NCBI RefSeq assembly: GCF_011400295.1
Contig: NZ_CP049859.1
Location: 1,860,001-1,924,000 of the forward strand
Direction of reading: 5' to 3'
DNA: 64,000 nucleotides
Origin: Erysipelothrix sp. HDW6A
GTDB lineage: Bacteria > Bacillota_I > Bacilli_A > Erysipelotrichales > Erysipelotrichaceae
Position 1 is the stretch's first letter. Every line of letters begins with the position of its first letter. A program made the translations under genes and the position numbers. The notes below the pieces were generated by a model. That model did no database searches. It worked only from the letters and a program-made list of their open reading frames with translations, and was not told the DNA's origin. Shown in pieces: positions 34,485 through 43,631 of this stretch.

Positions 34485-35369
34485 ATGATAAAAATCGAAT
34501 CCATTACTAAGAAATATGGAAATCAATTTGCAGTTAACAATGTCTCTCTTGAGATACAATCGGGAGAGGTTTTTGGCTTTGTAGGGCCTAATGGCGCTGG
34601 AAAATCAACGACAATAAAAGCTATCCTTAACTACATCTTCCTAGATAATGGATCCATAACTGTACTGGGTCTTGATGCAGTAAAGGATAACGTTGAGATT
34701 AAACAGCATGTTGCTTATGTTCCTAGTGAAGTCAATTTCTATCCTACGTTTACTGCTCTTGAGCTTATTAACCTATCAGCGAGAGCTCATGATATTGATG
34801 ATGATACGATGATTGATGTGCTTTGCCGTGACTTTCAGATAGACAAACATAAGAAATTACAAGACATGTCATTGGGTAATAAGAAGAAAGTAGCGATCGC
34901 TTGTGCTTTAATCGTTAAGCCTAAGATATTAATTATGGATGAGCCTACTAGTGGTCTTGATCCACTTATTCAAAAGGTTTTATTTAGCTATGTAAAGAAA
35001 CTTTCTCGTGAAGGTGTCGCAACATTTATTTCAAGCCATAACTTAAAAGAAGTGCAGGACCACTGTGATCGTGTTGCTTTTATTAAGAATGGTGAAGTGC
35101 TTAAAATTGCAGACCTCAGTGAATACACCCATTCTGGAAAATATATTAAAATTACTGGTGATGTTTCTCAAGTAGTTCATTTCCCTATTAAGATACTTTC
35201 ACAAAAAGAAAATACACTTTCCTTTATCTTTGAAGGTGATTTATCTCTACTCTTTAAATCATTGCTTGAAGCACAGATTGATGATATTCTCATCGAAGAC
35301 TTGTCCATTGAACATCAGTTCCTAGAACTTTATAAAGAGGAGGAAACTCATGATACGACTCCATATTAA
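34485..35369 (+). CDS. ABC transporter ATP-binding protein
   Basis: A 294-residue ATPase of the DrrA/NatA/CcmA type. Walker A is GPNGAGKST, the signature reads MSLGNKKKV (degenerate LSGGQ) and Walker B is ILIMDEPTSGLD. It pairs with the ABC-2 permease that it overlaps by 20 bases, giving a two-gene exporter. ATG at 34485 is preferred; an upstream in-frame ATG at 34467 falls within the predicted -10 box (TTGTAA, 16 bases, TACAAT at 34463-34468). Substrate unknown; drugs, peptides or lipids are typical. Confidence 0.88.
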   Translation: MIKIESITKKYGNQFAVNNVSLEIQSGEVFGFVGPNGAGKSTTIKAILNYIFLDNGSITVLGLDAVKDNVEIKQHVAYVPSEVNFYPTFTALELINLSARAHDIDDDTMIDVLCRDFQIDKHKKLQDMSLGNKKKVAIACALIVKPKILIMDEPTSGLDPLIQKVLFSYVKKLSREGVATFISSHNLKEVQDHCDRVAFIKNGEVLKIADLSEYTHSGKYIKITGDVSQVVHFPIKILSQKENTLSFIFEGDLSLLFKSLLEAQIDDILIEDLSIEHQFLELYKEEETHDTTPY

Positions 35370-36159
35370 ACTCAATCTTAAAGGAACCATTCTATGGGCA
35401 CTGATACTGATTCTAATAGTCTTTGGTTTCATGGCTTTTTTCCCATCAATGGCCAACGACTCCATGAAGGAATTAGTAGACGGAAAACTAAACGGCCTAC
35501 CTGACTCCATTCTTAGCATTGTAGGTTTTGAGACCTTTCCTGATTTCACAGATATTAATGTGTTTTACGGCTATATTATGCAATATGTAATGATGGCACT
35601 TGCAGTATTCTCAATGAGTTTAGGATTAAACACCTACATTAAAGAGGAAAAAGAAGGAACTATAGAGTTTCTCTTTGCACAGCCTCAATCACGACAATCA
35701 TTAATAATTAATAAACTCATTGCCAATATACTATTACTTACTGTGGTCATCACGACACTAGTCGCTTCAAGTGTTTTATCCTTTATATTGTTTAAACCTG
35801 AATCAATAAATCTTGGCACTCTTCTCAGTGACAATCTAATAGTCTTTCTATCCTATTATCTTTTATCTTTCATATTTTTATTACTGGGAACATCGTTATC
35901 AATGCTTCTTCCTTCGAGTGTCTCAGTTATCGGAATATCAATGGCACTTGTCTTTCTCCCTTATCTTGTTGGAACCATGGCAACAATGATTAAAGAGCTT
36001 AAGTTTATTAAAGGTGTATCAATCCTTCACACCTTGATGCCCAATCAATTGTACTCAAACACGATTAACTGGATGTCTCTTACTCTATGGTGTCTTGTAA
36101 GCCTTGCACTGTTCTTGTACGCTTATCAAAGCTTCAAGAATAGAGATATTAAAGTATAG
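35350..36159 (+). CDS. ABC-2 type permease
   Basis: A 269-residue membrane protein with six predicted helices and a large extracytoplasmic loop after the first (FPSMANDSMKELVDGKLNG). The motif EEKEGTIEFLFAQPQSR is the cytoplasmic coupling region typical of ABC-2 permeases. It overlaps the ATPase gene upstream and ends the operon. Its length fits a homodimeric exporter half. Substrate not predictable. Confidence 0.85.
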   Translation: MIRLHIKLNLKGTILWALILILIVFGFMAFFPSMANDSMKELVDGKLNGLPDSILSIVGFETFPDFTDINVFYGYIMQYVMMALAVFSMSLGLNTYIKEEKEGTIEFLFAQPQSRQSLIINKLIANILLLTVVITTLVASSVLSFILFKPESINLGTLLSDNLIVFLSYYLLSFIFLLLGTSLSMLLPSSVSVIGISMALVFLPYLVGTMATMIKELKFIKGVSILHTLMPNQLYSNTINWMSLTLWCLVSLALFLYAYQSFKNRDIKV

Positions 36160-36242
36160 TATTTATCTTGAAATTCTATCAGATTACGAAGATTCCTTAA
36201 AAATGGTATAATAGAGGTAGTTGATACTTAAGGAGGACTAGA

Positions 36243-36740
36243 ATGTGGTCTATTAATGATCGTGTAATGCATAATGTATATGGTATCTGTAAAATTTGTG
36301 AGATTACTGAGCGTGAAGTTGATGACGACATTGTAAAATACTATGTAATGGTTCCTATTGATGATGAAATAACTCGAATTCTTGTTCCTGTGAATAAAAC
36401 CACTTCAATAAAAGAACTACTAACAAGAGATAAAATAATTGAATTAATACAAGCAATTCCTCAAAGTGAGGCAGTAAATATTGATAACAAAAATAGACGT
36501 CGAATGGTGTTTAGTGATTTACTTACTAAAGGTACACGACTTGATCGTTTAGGAATTATAAAAATCTTGTTTGAAGAAAAGCAAGAATTAGAAAAAGATA
36601 ATCGCAAGCTTCATGTAAGAGATGAGGCTATATTAACACAAGCTGAAAAACTTCTTCATGAAGAGCTTGGTTATGTACTAGAAATCGATGAAAAGGATGT
36701 TGGGAAATTCATCCACAACATCCTTCATAATTCAAATTAG
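36243..36740 (+). CDS. CarD/CdnL-family RNA polymerase-binding regulator
   Basis: A 165-residue CarD-like protein. Residues about 1-65 form the RNA polymerase-interacting Tudor-like domain (VMHNVYGICKICEI, YYVMVPIDD). The rest is the helical DNA-contacting domain (RRRMVFSDLLTKGTRLDRLGIIKILFE). Family members bind the beta subunit lobe and alter open-complex stability, often at rRNA promoters. ATG follows TAAGGAGGACTAGA and TATAAT lies about 35 bases upstream. Monocistronic with its own terminator. Confidence 0.88.
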   Translation: MWSINDRVMHNVYGICKICEITEREVDDDIVKYYVMVPIDDEITRILVPVNKTTSIKELLTRDKIIELIQAIPQSEAVNIDNKNRRRMVFSDLLTKGTRLDRLGIIKILFEEKQELEKDNRKLHVRDEAILTQAEKLLHEELGYVLEIDEKDVGKFIHNILHNSN

Positions 36741-36768
36741 AAGCTGATATTATTCAGCTTTTTATTTT
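36741..36768 (+). terminator. carD terminator
   Basis: AAGCTGA / TCAGCTT stem followed by TTTATTTT. It overlaps the stop region of the convergent AIM24-family gene. Confidence 0.8.
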
Positions 36769-37430
36769 ACTGTCATTGATGAGATAGCTCCTGCTAAACC
36801 ACCAACTGTCATTGTTTGGAGGGTTACTTTTCCGGGACCTTTAATGACTGTATCAAAGAATCCCTCTCCACCAAGAAACTTATTCTTTATTCCTTTAACG
36901 CTTACGACTTCAAGGGAACATGTCTCAGACATAATTGCCATTACACCTGTATCACATACCAAGGATTCACCTGCTTCAAGTTCATAATCAACAGCAAATC
37001 CATCAATCTCGACAAAAGCTGTACCTGGTCCACTTATCTTCTGAAGAATAAACCCTTCTCCACCTAAGAAACCTTGGCTTAATTTACCTTGCATAAACGC
37101 TTGTAAGTTAACACCTTCAGTTGCAGCTAGAAATGAACGTTTCTGACAGATGATACTCTCACCTTCTTGTAATTCATAAGCTCGAATACTTCCTGGAAAT
37201 GATGAAGAAAAGGCAATTTCTGAGGCTTCATGAGCAGTATAATAACTAAGGAACATGCTTTCACCTGAAAAAATTCGTCCCATCATTTTACCGACGCCTC
37301 CACCTTTAGTTTCTGTTGTGATGTTCCCTTTCATCCAGGAACGTCCACCTACTTCACTAAACATTTTCTCTCCAGCTTCTAATTTACAGATTACTGCTGG
37401 TAAAGTTTCTCCTATAATAGAATATTTCAT
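36762..37430 (-). CDS. TIGR00266/AIM24-family protein
   Basis: A 222-residue beta-rich protein of the AIM24/TIGR00266 family. Repeating glycine-rich motifs (GGGVGKMMGRIFSGESMFLSYY, GFLGGEGFILQKISGPG, FLGGEGFFDTVIKGPG) are the family hallmark. The biochemical function is not established; some members are linked to membrane or stress biology. Start ATG follows a GAGGTTTACT ribosome binding site. It is just downstream (20 bases) of an MFS gene on the same strand, probably in one operon. Confidence 0.88.
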   Translation of the reverse strand: MKYSIIGETLPAVICKLEAGEKMFSEVGGRSWMKGNITTETKGGGVGKMMGRIFSGESMFLSYYTAHEASEIAFSSSFPGSIRAYELQEGESIICQKRSFLAATEGVNLQAFMQGKLSQGFLGGEGFILQKISGPGTAFVEIDGFAVDYELEAGESLVCDTGVMAIMSETCSLEVVSVKGIKNKFLGGEGFFDTVIKGPGKVTLQTMTVGGLAGAISSMTVK

Positions 37431-37449
37431 AGTAAACCTCCTCGGTGTA

Positions 37450-38655
37450 TTACACTATTATTTTCTTATTATTTCGCGACTCAATTCTAGCAATGATTGT
37501 GATACTTACGACTACTAAAACAATAACCAATACTAAGATATATGCATAACTGTTAAAGATATCGTGGAGTACACCGTAGACAGATTGTGACACAGCACTA
37601 CCTACGTTCATCACCATAGATATTGTAGCATAAGCTACTGCATAATGTGTCTTACCAAAGTATCGTTCTGTTAATAAAGGAATTGCTACTGAACCAATAG
37701 CGTATGTAGCACCAAACAGTAAGGATCCTATGAGTAATGGAGCTGCAACATTTGATGTGTACAGTAGGATTGATGCTGTCAGAATTGTGAGTAGTAACGT
37801 TAAACTTGCTTTGTAGACACCCATTCTATCAATAATAAAGCCAACAATAATCTTAGATACAACATTTCCTACTTGAGCCATTGATAACATTAAGGTTCCG
37901 GTTGTCATTGCCATCCCAAGGGTTGTTGCGAAACTAGGGAAGTACTGAACAAAACCAACAATAAAGTTAATCAAGAAAGCAAAGGTCACAAAGAGGATAA
38001 AGATACTATCTTTTCGAGAGAAATGTTCTTTATCCATTTTTACGACTTCTTCATTGATTGCTTCTCCATAAGGAACATCTCCACCATCTTCAGGACGAGA
38101 TGTAAATGGCACCAAGACAGCAGGTAAACAGAATAGTAGAACTGCAAGTGCTGCTACTTGATATCCAACAGTCCATCCATAATTAGCGATGATACTCCCC
38201 ATTGCCATAGAAATAAGTGCCCCAACAATACCACTAAAACTTACGATGATACTTGTGATGACTCCTTTATTTTTATAGATCCAATTATTTACAATTGACA
38301 TAATGGTAATCATTGAGATAAATACGACTCCAATACCTCTTACTACACCTAAAAGCATAAAATGAATCATGCTTGATGAGAAAGCCATTAAGAAAGTTGA
38401 AGCAACTGTCAGAATGACGCCAATTCGAAGGATTGTTTTTATATCAAGTTTTTTATAGATTTTTGGTGCAATCAAAGACGTAAAAGCCATTGATAACATA
38501 AAAACTGTAGTGGAACTTCCAAAGGTTCCAACACTAACACCAATTGCATTTGCTACAGGTTCATAAAAGACCCCCATAGAGTTTACTGAAATTCCCATCG
38601 ATGCTGCCGCTAATCCACACATCGACAGGATTACCCATATATGTTTTTTATTCAT
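37450..38655 (-). CDS. MFS transporter
   Basis: A 401-residue major facilitator with 12 predicted helices. The central loop is charged (GDVPYGEAINEEVVKMDKEHFSRKD), between helices 6 and 7. The overall pattern (GISVNSMGVFYEPVANAIGVSVGTFGSS) resembles the oxalate/formate-antiporter-like group of MFS carriers, which move organic acids, but the substrate is not determined. ATG at 38655 is chosen because GAGGGG lies upstream of it and overlaps a TTG four codons earlier. Likely cotranscribed with the AIM24-family gene. Confidence 0.85.
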   Translation of the reverse strand: MNKKHIWVILSMCGLAAASMGISVNSMGVFYEPVANAIGVSVGTFGSSTTVFMLSMAFTSLIAPKIYKKLDIKTILRIGVILTVASTFLMAFSSSMIHFMLLGVVRGIGVVFISMITIMSIVNNWIYKNKGVITSIIVSFSGIVGALISMAMGSIIANYGWTVGYQVAALAVLLFCLPAVLVPFTSRPEDGGDVPYGEAINEEVVKMDKEHFSRKDSIFILFVTFAFLINFIVGFVQYFPSFATTLGMAMTTGTLMLSMAQVGNVVSKIIVGFIIDRMGVYKASLTLLLTILTASILLYTSNVAAPLLIGSLLFGATYAIGSVAIPLLTERYFGKTHYAVAYATISMVMNVGSAVSQSVYGVLHDIFNSYAYILVLVIVLVVVSITIIARIESRNNKKIIV

Positions 38656-38707
38656 AGTTCCCCTCAATTTTCTTTATTTCTAAGCCACGCTATCTCATTA
38701 TAAAGAA

Positions 38708-39289
38708 TTATCCTTCAATTGAAGAAAAATCATGTTGAATTATTTCTTCTAATGAAAATACTTCATTTTCATACTCAAATCTAAAGATTGAACAATTCTG
38801 AATTCGCCCTTTGCGCTCGATACTACTTGTACTCTCACATGAGCGAATAAATTGAGCGATTGCTGCACCGTGAGAAACAATGAGTATGTTCTCATGATCA
38901 TCATGGTCTGCTATTTCCTTAACAGCTCTAGCAATACGACTACGAATTTCTAACTCATCCTCACCACCAAATTGCACGAAGAAATCACCATAAGGTAGTG
39001 GTGGATTCAGGTGTTCACCTTCTGCTTCTAGTCTACCAAAATTCCACTCTCTTAGGTCTTTATGTGCTTCAAAATTCATATCAGTAATTATTTTCAAGGT
39101 ATCGATTGCGCGTTCGGATGTAGAAGCATGAACACTATCAAACTTTAGTCCTAATTCATTGATATGATCACGAGCAATTTCAGCTTGCTTGATTCCTATC
39201 TCCGTGAGTGGCGAATCACAGAATCCTTGTATTTTATGTTGGACATTAAACAATGTTTGTCCATGTCGTACTAAATATATATTTTTCAT
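38708..39289 (-). CDS. histidine phosphatase (phosphoglycerate mutase-like)
   Basis: A 193-residue histidine-phosphatase superfamily enzyme. The catalytic RHG motif is LVRHGQTLFN at residues 6-15, and the second histidine lies in VSHGAAIAQFI (about 139). REWNFGRLEAE supplies the proton donor region. Such proteins dephosphorylate small metabolites rather than acting as true mutases; substrate unknown. It lies between the MFS gene and the EF-G2-like gene, both on the same strand, with a terminator upstream. Confidence 0.88.
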   Translation of the reverse strand: MKNIYLVRHGQTLFNVQHKIQGFCDSPLTEIGIKQAEIARDHINELGLKFDSVHASTSERAIDTLKIITDMNFEAHKDLREWNFGRLEAEGEHLNPPLPYGDFFVQFGGEDELEIRSRIARAVKEIADHDDHENILIVSHGAAIAQFIRSCESTSSIERKGRIQNCSIFRFEYENEVFSLEEIIQHDFSSIEG

Positions 39290-39342
39290 AAGTACCCCTC
39301 TTTCAAAAACAGTATATCTTATTGGAGTGACTCCAAGTCAAA

Positions 39343-39372
39343 TGAAAAGGTGAAATTAATCATTCACCTTTC
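39343..39372 (-). terminator. terminator of the ankyrin/EF-G2 operon
   Basis: Minus strand AAAGGTGAA / TTTCACCTTTT stem after the EF-G2 stop codon. Confidence 0.75.
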
Positions 39373-39378
39373 CGATTT

Positions 39379-41430
39379 TTATCTTTCTAAGAGCTGATTA
39401 ACCAGTGATTCTGGTACTGCATCATACCTGACAAAGTCTTCCGTATAGCTTGCACTGCCTTGAGACATGGATCGTAAATCCGATAGGTATTTAATGACTT
39501 CAACTTTTGGAACTTCTGCCGTAATTTCTTGAAGACTATTATCGATTGCTTCAACATTTTGAATAATACCACGGCGTTTGTTTAAATCACCCATAATTGT
39601 ACCTGTGTAAGCCTCTGGGGTTGTTACCACAAGTTGTACGATAGGTTCTAAGAGTTGCGGTTCAGCCTTAGCCATCGCATCAAGATATGCTAAACGAGCA
39701 GCTTGCTTAAAGGCAATTTCTTTGGAGTCAACATCGTGATACTTACCATCAAAGAGTGTAGCTTTAACACCGACAACTTTATAGCCAGCAAGAACACCTT
39801 CTACCATTGCTTCACGAAGCCCTTGTTCAACAGCTGAGAAGTATTGTTTTGGAACAGCTCCCCCAACAACACGCGTTTCATAGACCATTTCATCTGTATC
39901 AAACGGTTCAAATTCGATAAAGACGTGTCCAAATTGACCAGCACCACCTGATTGTTTCTTATGACGTCCTTCACCCACCACTTTTTTACGAATGGTTTCT
40001 CTGAATGGAACTTTAGGAACGGTCGTAGACACTTCTACACCGTATTTATCTTTTAACTTGGTAATCATTGTGTCAAGATGTTGCTCCCCTAAACCATAAA
40101 GAATTTGTTCATTAGTTTCTGGGTCTTTGGTATACAATGCTCCAACATCTTCCTCAATTATCTTCGCCAAGGAAGGACTTAACTTATCTTCATCTTTCTT
40201 GGTCTTTGGCCAAATTGCCATTCCAAATAGACCTGCAGGAATATCTGGGATTGAATGAATGATTGGATTCGCCTCAGTTGATAAAGTATCAAAAGTCTTT
40301 GTATATTGAAGCTTTGTAACAGCTCCAATATCACCAGCAAACAGTTTACCAACAGCGATTTGATGTTTACCATTAACACTATAGACAGTATTAATTCGTT
40401 CATCTTCATCTCGATTTGCATTATATACATCAGAGTCTGATGATAAAACACCACTCAATACTTTAAGATAACTAATCTTACCCACAAATGGGTCAACGAT
40501 TGTCTTAAATACTTGTGCACTTAATACTTCATCTTCTTGAGTTTTTAATGTACGTGGATTCTTTCGGTCGTCTTCAGCCTGAACTTCCCCTTTTTCATAA
40601 TAACTTGGGAAATATTCGGTAATTAAATCAAGAAGACGTCTCATACCAATACCTTTATCAGCACTACCACAGTAAACTGGACGAATATCTCCACTTCGCA
40701 CACCTAAAGAAACACCTCTTAGGATCTCTTCCTCTGTTAGAGAACCATTTTCAAAATAATTTTCCATAAGGCTATCTTCAGTCATTGCGACAGCTTCACA
40801 TATCTCATCCCAATGAGCATCAACTTGTTCTTGGTATTCTGCTGGAACTTCTTGTGGAGTTTCAGGATTATCGTAATACCATACTTTCTTACTTAATAAG
40901 TTGATACTACCAATAACTTGATCATTTTCTCGAATAGGAATCTCAAAAGCAATAATACTTTTACCTAATTCATCTCGTAATTCATTATAGATTTTATGGA
41001 AGCTAACTTGTTCGCTGTCCATTTTATTGACGAAGAAGATTGTTGGTTTTTGATCACGTTGTGCCCATCTGAATGCTGATTTAGTTCCCTCATCAACAGA
41101 TGCACCAGCATCAACTACAATCAATACATTATCACCTACACTGAATCCTGACAGTGTTTCAGCAACATAATCAGAATAACCCGGTGTATCGATACAGTTA
41201 ATTTTTCTATTTTCCCACTCAATCGGTACAAGTTTTAATGATAAGGTTTGACCTTTCTGTACTTCAAGTGGTTCAAAGTCTAAAAGCGATTGTCCACTAC
41301 TTGCAGTTACTATTCGTTCTATTTGCTTTGCTTCAAATAGCATGGATTGAATAACACTACTTTTACCGCTACCATTATGTCCTAATACAACTAGGTTTCT
41401 AACATCTTCACTTTTATAGTCTCTCATCAT
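39379..41430 (-). CDS. EF-G2-like translational GTPase
   Basis: A 683-residue paralogue of elongation factor G, of the EF-G2 type. Domain order is G domain (1-~270), beta-barrel, domains III-V. G1 reads GHNGSGKSS (T replaced by S), G3 reads DTPGY with Tyr85 at the place of the catalytic histidine, and G4 is NKMD. These changes are typical of the EF-G2 branch and differ from housekeeping EF-G. Domain IV retains QSGGAGQFGHV. It follows the ankyrin gene by eight bases, and a leader-peptide attenuator controls the pair. A role in ribosome rescue or protection is possible but unproven. Confidence 0.88.
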   Translation of the reverse strand: MMRDYKSEDVRNLVVLGHNGSGKSSVIQSMLFEAKQIERIVTASSGQSLLDFEPLEVQKGQTLSLKLVPIEWENRKINCIDTPGYSDYVAETLSGFSVGDNVLIVVDAGASVDEGTKSAFRWAQRDQKPTIFFVNKMDSEQVSFHKIYNELRDELGKSIIAFEIPIRENDQVIGSINLLSKKVWYYDNPETPQEVPAEYQEQVDAHWDEICEAVAMTEDSLMENYFENGSLTEEEILRGVSLGVRSGDIRPVYCGSADKGIGMRRLLDLITEYFPSYYEKGEVQAEDDRKNPRTLKTQEDEVLSAQVFKTIVDPFVGKISYLKVLSGVLSSDSDVYNANRDEDERINTVYSVNGKHQIAVGKLFAGDIGAVTKLQYTKTFDTLSTEANPIIHSIPDIPAGLFGMAIWPKTKKDEDKLSPSLAKIIEEDVGALYTKDPETNEQILYGLGEQHLDTMITKLKDKYGVEVSTTVPKVPFRETIRKKVVGEGRHKKQSGGAGQFGHVFIEFEPFDTDEMVYETRVVGGAVPKQYFSAVEQGLREAMVEGVLAGYKVVGVKATLFDGKYHDVDSKEIAFKQAARLAYLDAMAKAEPQLLEPIVQLVVTTPEAYTGTIMGDLNKRRGIIQNVEAIDNSLQEITAEVPKVEVIKYLSDLRSMSQGSASYTEDFVRYDAVPESLVNQLLER

Positions 41431-41438
41431 CTATCCTC

Positions 41439-42107
41439 CTACTTCAAATGTTTCTTCAATGCATCAAAATCATGTTGTCGAATGTAGTGGATAGCAAGTC
41501 TTCCTTCATTATCTTCAATTGTTTTATCAGCACCGTTATCTAATAAGTAAACAATTAGTGGTTCAAATCCTGCATAACATGCACGCATTAATGTAGTACA
41601 ACCTTTTTCGTCTTGGGCATTAATATCTGCACCATGGCGAATAAGATACTTAATAATATCTTCATGATAAGCAATAGTTGCTTCCATTAGAGGCGTTCTT
41701 CCCATCTTATCACCGATATTAACATCGCTTCCTGACTCAACCAGGAGTTCAACGATATCAACATGTCCTAAGAAGCTTGCTCTCATCAATGCAGTACGAC
41801 CTTTATTATCTTGCAAATTAACATCTGCACCTTGTTTAATCAAGATTTCAGATATCTTTGCATGTCCTTTTTTGGCAGAGCTCATAAGTGCATCCTTACC
41901 AAATGTATCACGTAGTGTTACGTCAGCACCGTTATCTATTAACAGTCTAACAACATCAATATGGCCACGTTTAGCACTACGCATTAGAGCAGTACGATGT
42001 TCTCCATTAACAACGTTAACATCAGCACCTTCTCGTAAAGCAACATCTACAAGCTCAAGATCTCCTTGTGCTGCAGCATCAAATAATTTCTTGTTTGTCT
42101 GATCCAT
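41439..42107 (-). CDS. ankyrin-repeat protein
   Basis: A 222-residue protein made almost entirely of about seven ankyrin repeats of 33 residues (GADVNVVNGE, TALMRSAKRGHIDVVRLLIDNG and so on), forming a protein-binding solenoid with no signal peptide. ATG at 42107 is chosen because GGAGG lies eight bases upstream; an in-frame ATG 13 codons earlier would start within the leader just past the terminator. First structural gene after the attenuator and probably cotranslated with the EF-G2-like gene. Its binding partner may be that GTPase or the ribosome; this is inference from the operon. Confidence 0.88.
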   Translation of the reverse strand: MDQTNKKLFDAAAQGDLELVDVALREGADVNVVNGEHRTALMRSAKRGHIDVVRLLIDNGADVTLRDTFGKDALMSSAKKGHAKISEILIKQGADVNLQDNKGRTALMRASFLGHVDIVELLVESGSDVNIGDKMGRTPLMEATIAYHEDIIKYLIRHGADINAQDEKGCTTLMRACYAGFEPLIVYLLDNGADKTIEDNEGRLAIHYIRQHDFDALKKHLK

Positions 42108-42129
42108 GTCTAAAACCTCCCTAGCAAAC

Positions 42130-42154
42130 AAAAAAGACAGGTCCATACCCGTCT
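42130..42154 (-). terminator. attenuator terminator ahead of the ankyrin/EF-G2 operon
   Basis: Minus strand AGACGGGT / ACCTGTCT stem (one G-U pair) with an ATGG loop followed by TTTTTT. The stem starts right at the stop codon of the 23-codon leader peptide and lies upstream of the ankyrin gene, so it must be read through for expression. Confidence 0.85.
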
Positions 42155-42225
42155 CACATTAAAACCATAGCAATCACAGCGTCTTCAATGCATTGTACAT
42201 TGGAATCAACCTCTAAGAAGAACAT
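42154..42225 (-). CDS. 23-codon leader peptide of the ankyrin/EF-G2 operon
   Basis: A short open frame beginning MFFLEVDSNVQ and ending AVIAMVLM, with GGAGGTGATCACA directly before its ATG. Its stop codon touches the 5' arm of the attenuator terminator. A ribosome waiting at the end of this frame would cover that arm and prevent termination. It is not rich in one amino acid, so it looks more like a sensor of ribosome stalling than a classic amino-acid attenuator. No other function is suggested. Confidence 0.7.
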   Translation of the reverse strand: MFFLEVDSNVQCIEDAVIAMVLM

Positions 42226-42246
42226 TGTGATCACCTCCGTATCTAT

Positions 42247-42274
42247 ATTGTAACCGATTACAGAAATGATTCAA
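42247..42274 (-). promoter_or_regulatory. promoter of the leader/ankyrin/EF-G2 operon
   Basis: Minus strand TTGAAT (42269-42274), 16 bases, TACAAT (42247-42252), with transcription starting about 15 bases before the leader ribosome binding site. Confidence 0.65.
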
Positions 42275-42438
42275 GTACTTCTATTTAATTTCTTAATATC
42301 TTCACAATATTTATGTTCTCGATTAATAATCCAGCTTTGCTTCATAAAATTGCTTGTGTTTTTCACATATTAATATCTTATCACCAGAATAATTTTTACT
42401 TACTACATGAGCAAGAAACCTTAATAATACATAATAAT

Positions 42439-42472
42439 ATAAAAGAACCTATCATAAACATGACAGGTTCTC
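42439..42472 (-). terminator. terminator of the ABC-2/YxeA operon
   Basis: Minus strand AGAACCTGTCAT / ATGATAGGTTCT stem followed by TTTTAT. The stretch between here and 42246 is AT-rich with no gene seen. Confidence 0.85.
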
Positions 42473-42477
42473 TTTGA

Positions 42478-42870
42478 TTATTGATTTAATAATTTCAATA
42501 CATTTGCAGGAACTTCAGATTCCGAAATAACTTTTTGTCCAAGAACCAAGATATCACTTGCTTCAACTTTTAAGTATTGACCAGGTTGGAAAAGTTCTGC
42601 TGCATTTTTTGTATAGACTGTAAATTCAACATCTCTTTTATCACCTTTTTCTGTATAACCTGTTAAGATATACATTTTCCCTTTACCTAGTGATGATTCA
42701 TCATCTCCGACAATGTCATCAAGTGTTACAGATTGACTGTCAGGGATTCTAACAAAAACATCATCCCCTGCAACGTAACGATTTTCATAATATTCTTTAA
42801 ATTTAATAATTCCGAATCCTACGACTACAATCGCAATAATGGATCCGATAATACCTACTGTTTTTTTCAT
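42478..42870 (-). CDS. YxeA-like (DUF1093) membrane-anchored protein
   Basis: A 130-residue protein with an N-terminal membrane helix (GIIGSIIAIVVVGFGIIKF) and an extracytoplasmic OB-like domain (YILTGYTEKGDKRDVEFTVY, GQYLKVEASDILVLG). This layout matches the YxeA/DUF1093 family of Firmicutes, found near antimicrobial peptide transporters. It is third in an operon with an ABC ATPase and ABC-2 permease (gap of 11 bases to the permease), which suggests an accessory role in export or self-protection. Family function is not established. Confidence 0.72.
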   Translation of the reverse strand: MKKTVGIIGSIIAIVVVGFGIIKFKEYYENRYVAGDDVFVRIPDSQSVTLDDIVGDDESSLGKGKMYILTGYTEKGDKRDVEFTVYTKNAAELFQPGQYLKVEASDILVLGQKVISESEVPANVLKLLNQ

Positions 42871-42881
42871 ATTAATTCTTT

Positions 42882-43631
42882 CTAGAACTCTAGTTCTTTA
42901 TGATTAAAGACAATGATTGCAGCTACTGTAGCTACTAAGATATAGCCACCCATAATCATGAGGTTTAGAACAATATCGCCAGTACCGTTTTGAATGTACA
43001 TGGAAATACTTCCAATAACTTCCGTTAATAAATAAGGTTGTAAGTTTCCAATAGCATTAATAACAAATGACTGTGTTAGGAATATTGAGAACATCATATG
43101 GAATACTCCAGCACTTAGTAAAACATACAAGGTTGTTGCTGTAGTTGCTTTTTGGAAGAAGAATACTGCGACACTTGATAATGCGAAGAATCCAATTGAT
43201 TTTAAGAATGATATTAACACTGCAGTATTAAGTCCAAGAACATGTCCTGCTTCAAGTTTAAGTCCCATAACCATCGGTACTACGTGCACATGAACTAAAA
43301 TCAATAATGTAAAGATTAGCATCAATAATGTAGCATCAATAAGTTTAACTAAGATAATTTCTGATCGCTTCTTACCAAATCCAATAGCTGTTTGTAATGA
43401 TTTCGATCGTAAGTCATCCGTATAAACTGCTCCAAACGAGTAAACTCCTACAAATATTGGAACTAAGTTTAGAAGTGTTCCAGTTAAGATTGTATAGATT
43501 TCAGAAGTATAGTTATTACCACTCATAATAAAGTTTAAGGCTATAAAACCTAGTGAGCATACTGCTAAGAAAAGGTAGAAACTTTTCTTTCTAAAAATTC
43601 TGTAAAAATCTGCGACGATATAATTAAGCAT
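42882..43631 (-). CDS. ABC-2 type permease
   Basis: A 249-residue membrane protein with six predicted helices, of the bacitracin/lantibiotic-immunity-like ABC-2 type (N-terminal LNYIVADFYRIFRKKSFYLFL; DDLRSKSLQTAIGFGKKRSEIIL coupling loop). Its start overlaps the ATPase gene by eight bases, with the ribosome binding site (AGGAGG) inside that gene, so the two are coupled. The YxeA-like gene follows. A peptide or drug exporter is likely; substrate unknown. Confidence 0.82.
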   Translation of the reverse strand: MLNYIVADFYRIFRKKSFYLFLAVCSLGFIALNFIMSGNNYTSEIYTILTGTLLNLVPIFVGVYSFGAVYTDDLRSKSLQTAIGFGKKRSEIILVKLIDATLLMLIFTLLILVHVHVVPMVMGLKLEAGHVLGLNTAVLISFLKSIGFFALSSVAVFFFQKATTATTLYVLLSAGVFHMMFSIFLTQSFVINAIGNLQPYLLTEVIGSISMYIQNGTGDIVLNLMIMGGYILVATVAAIIVFNHKELEF

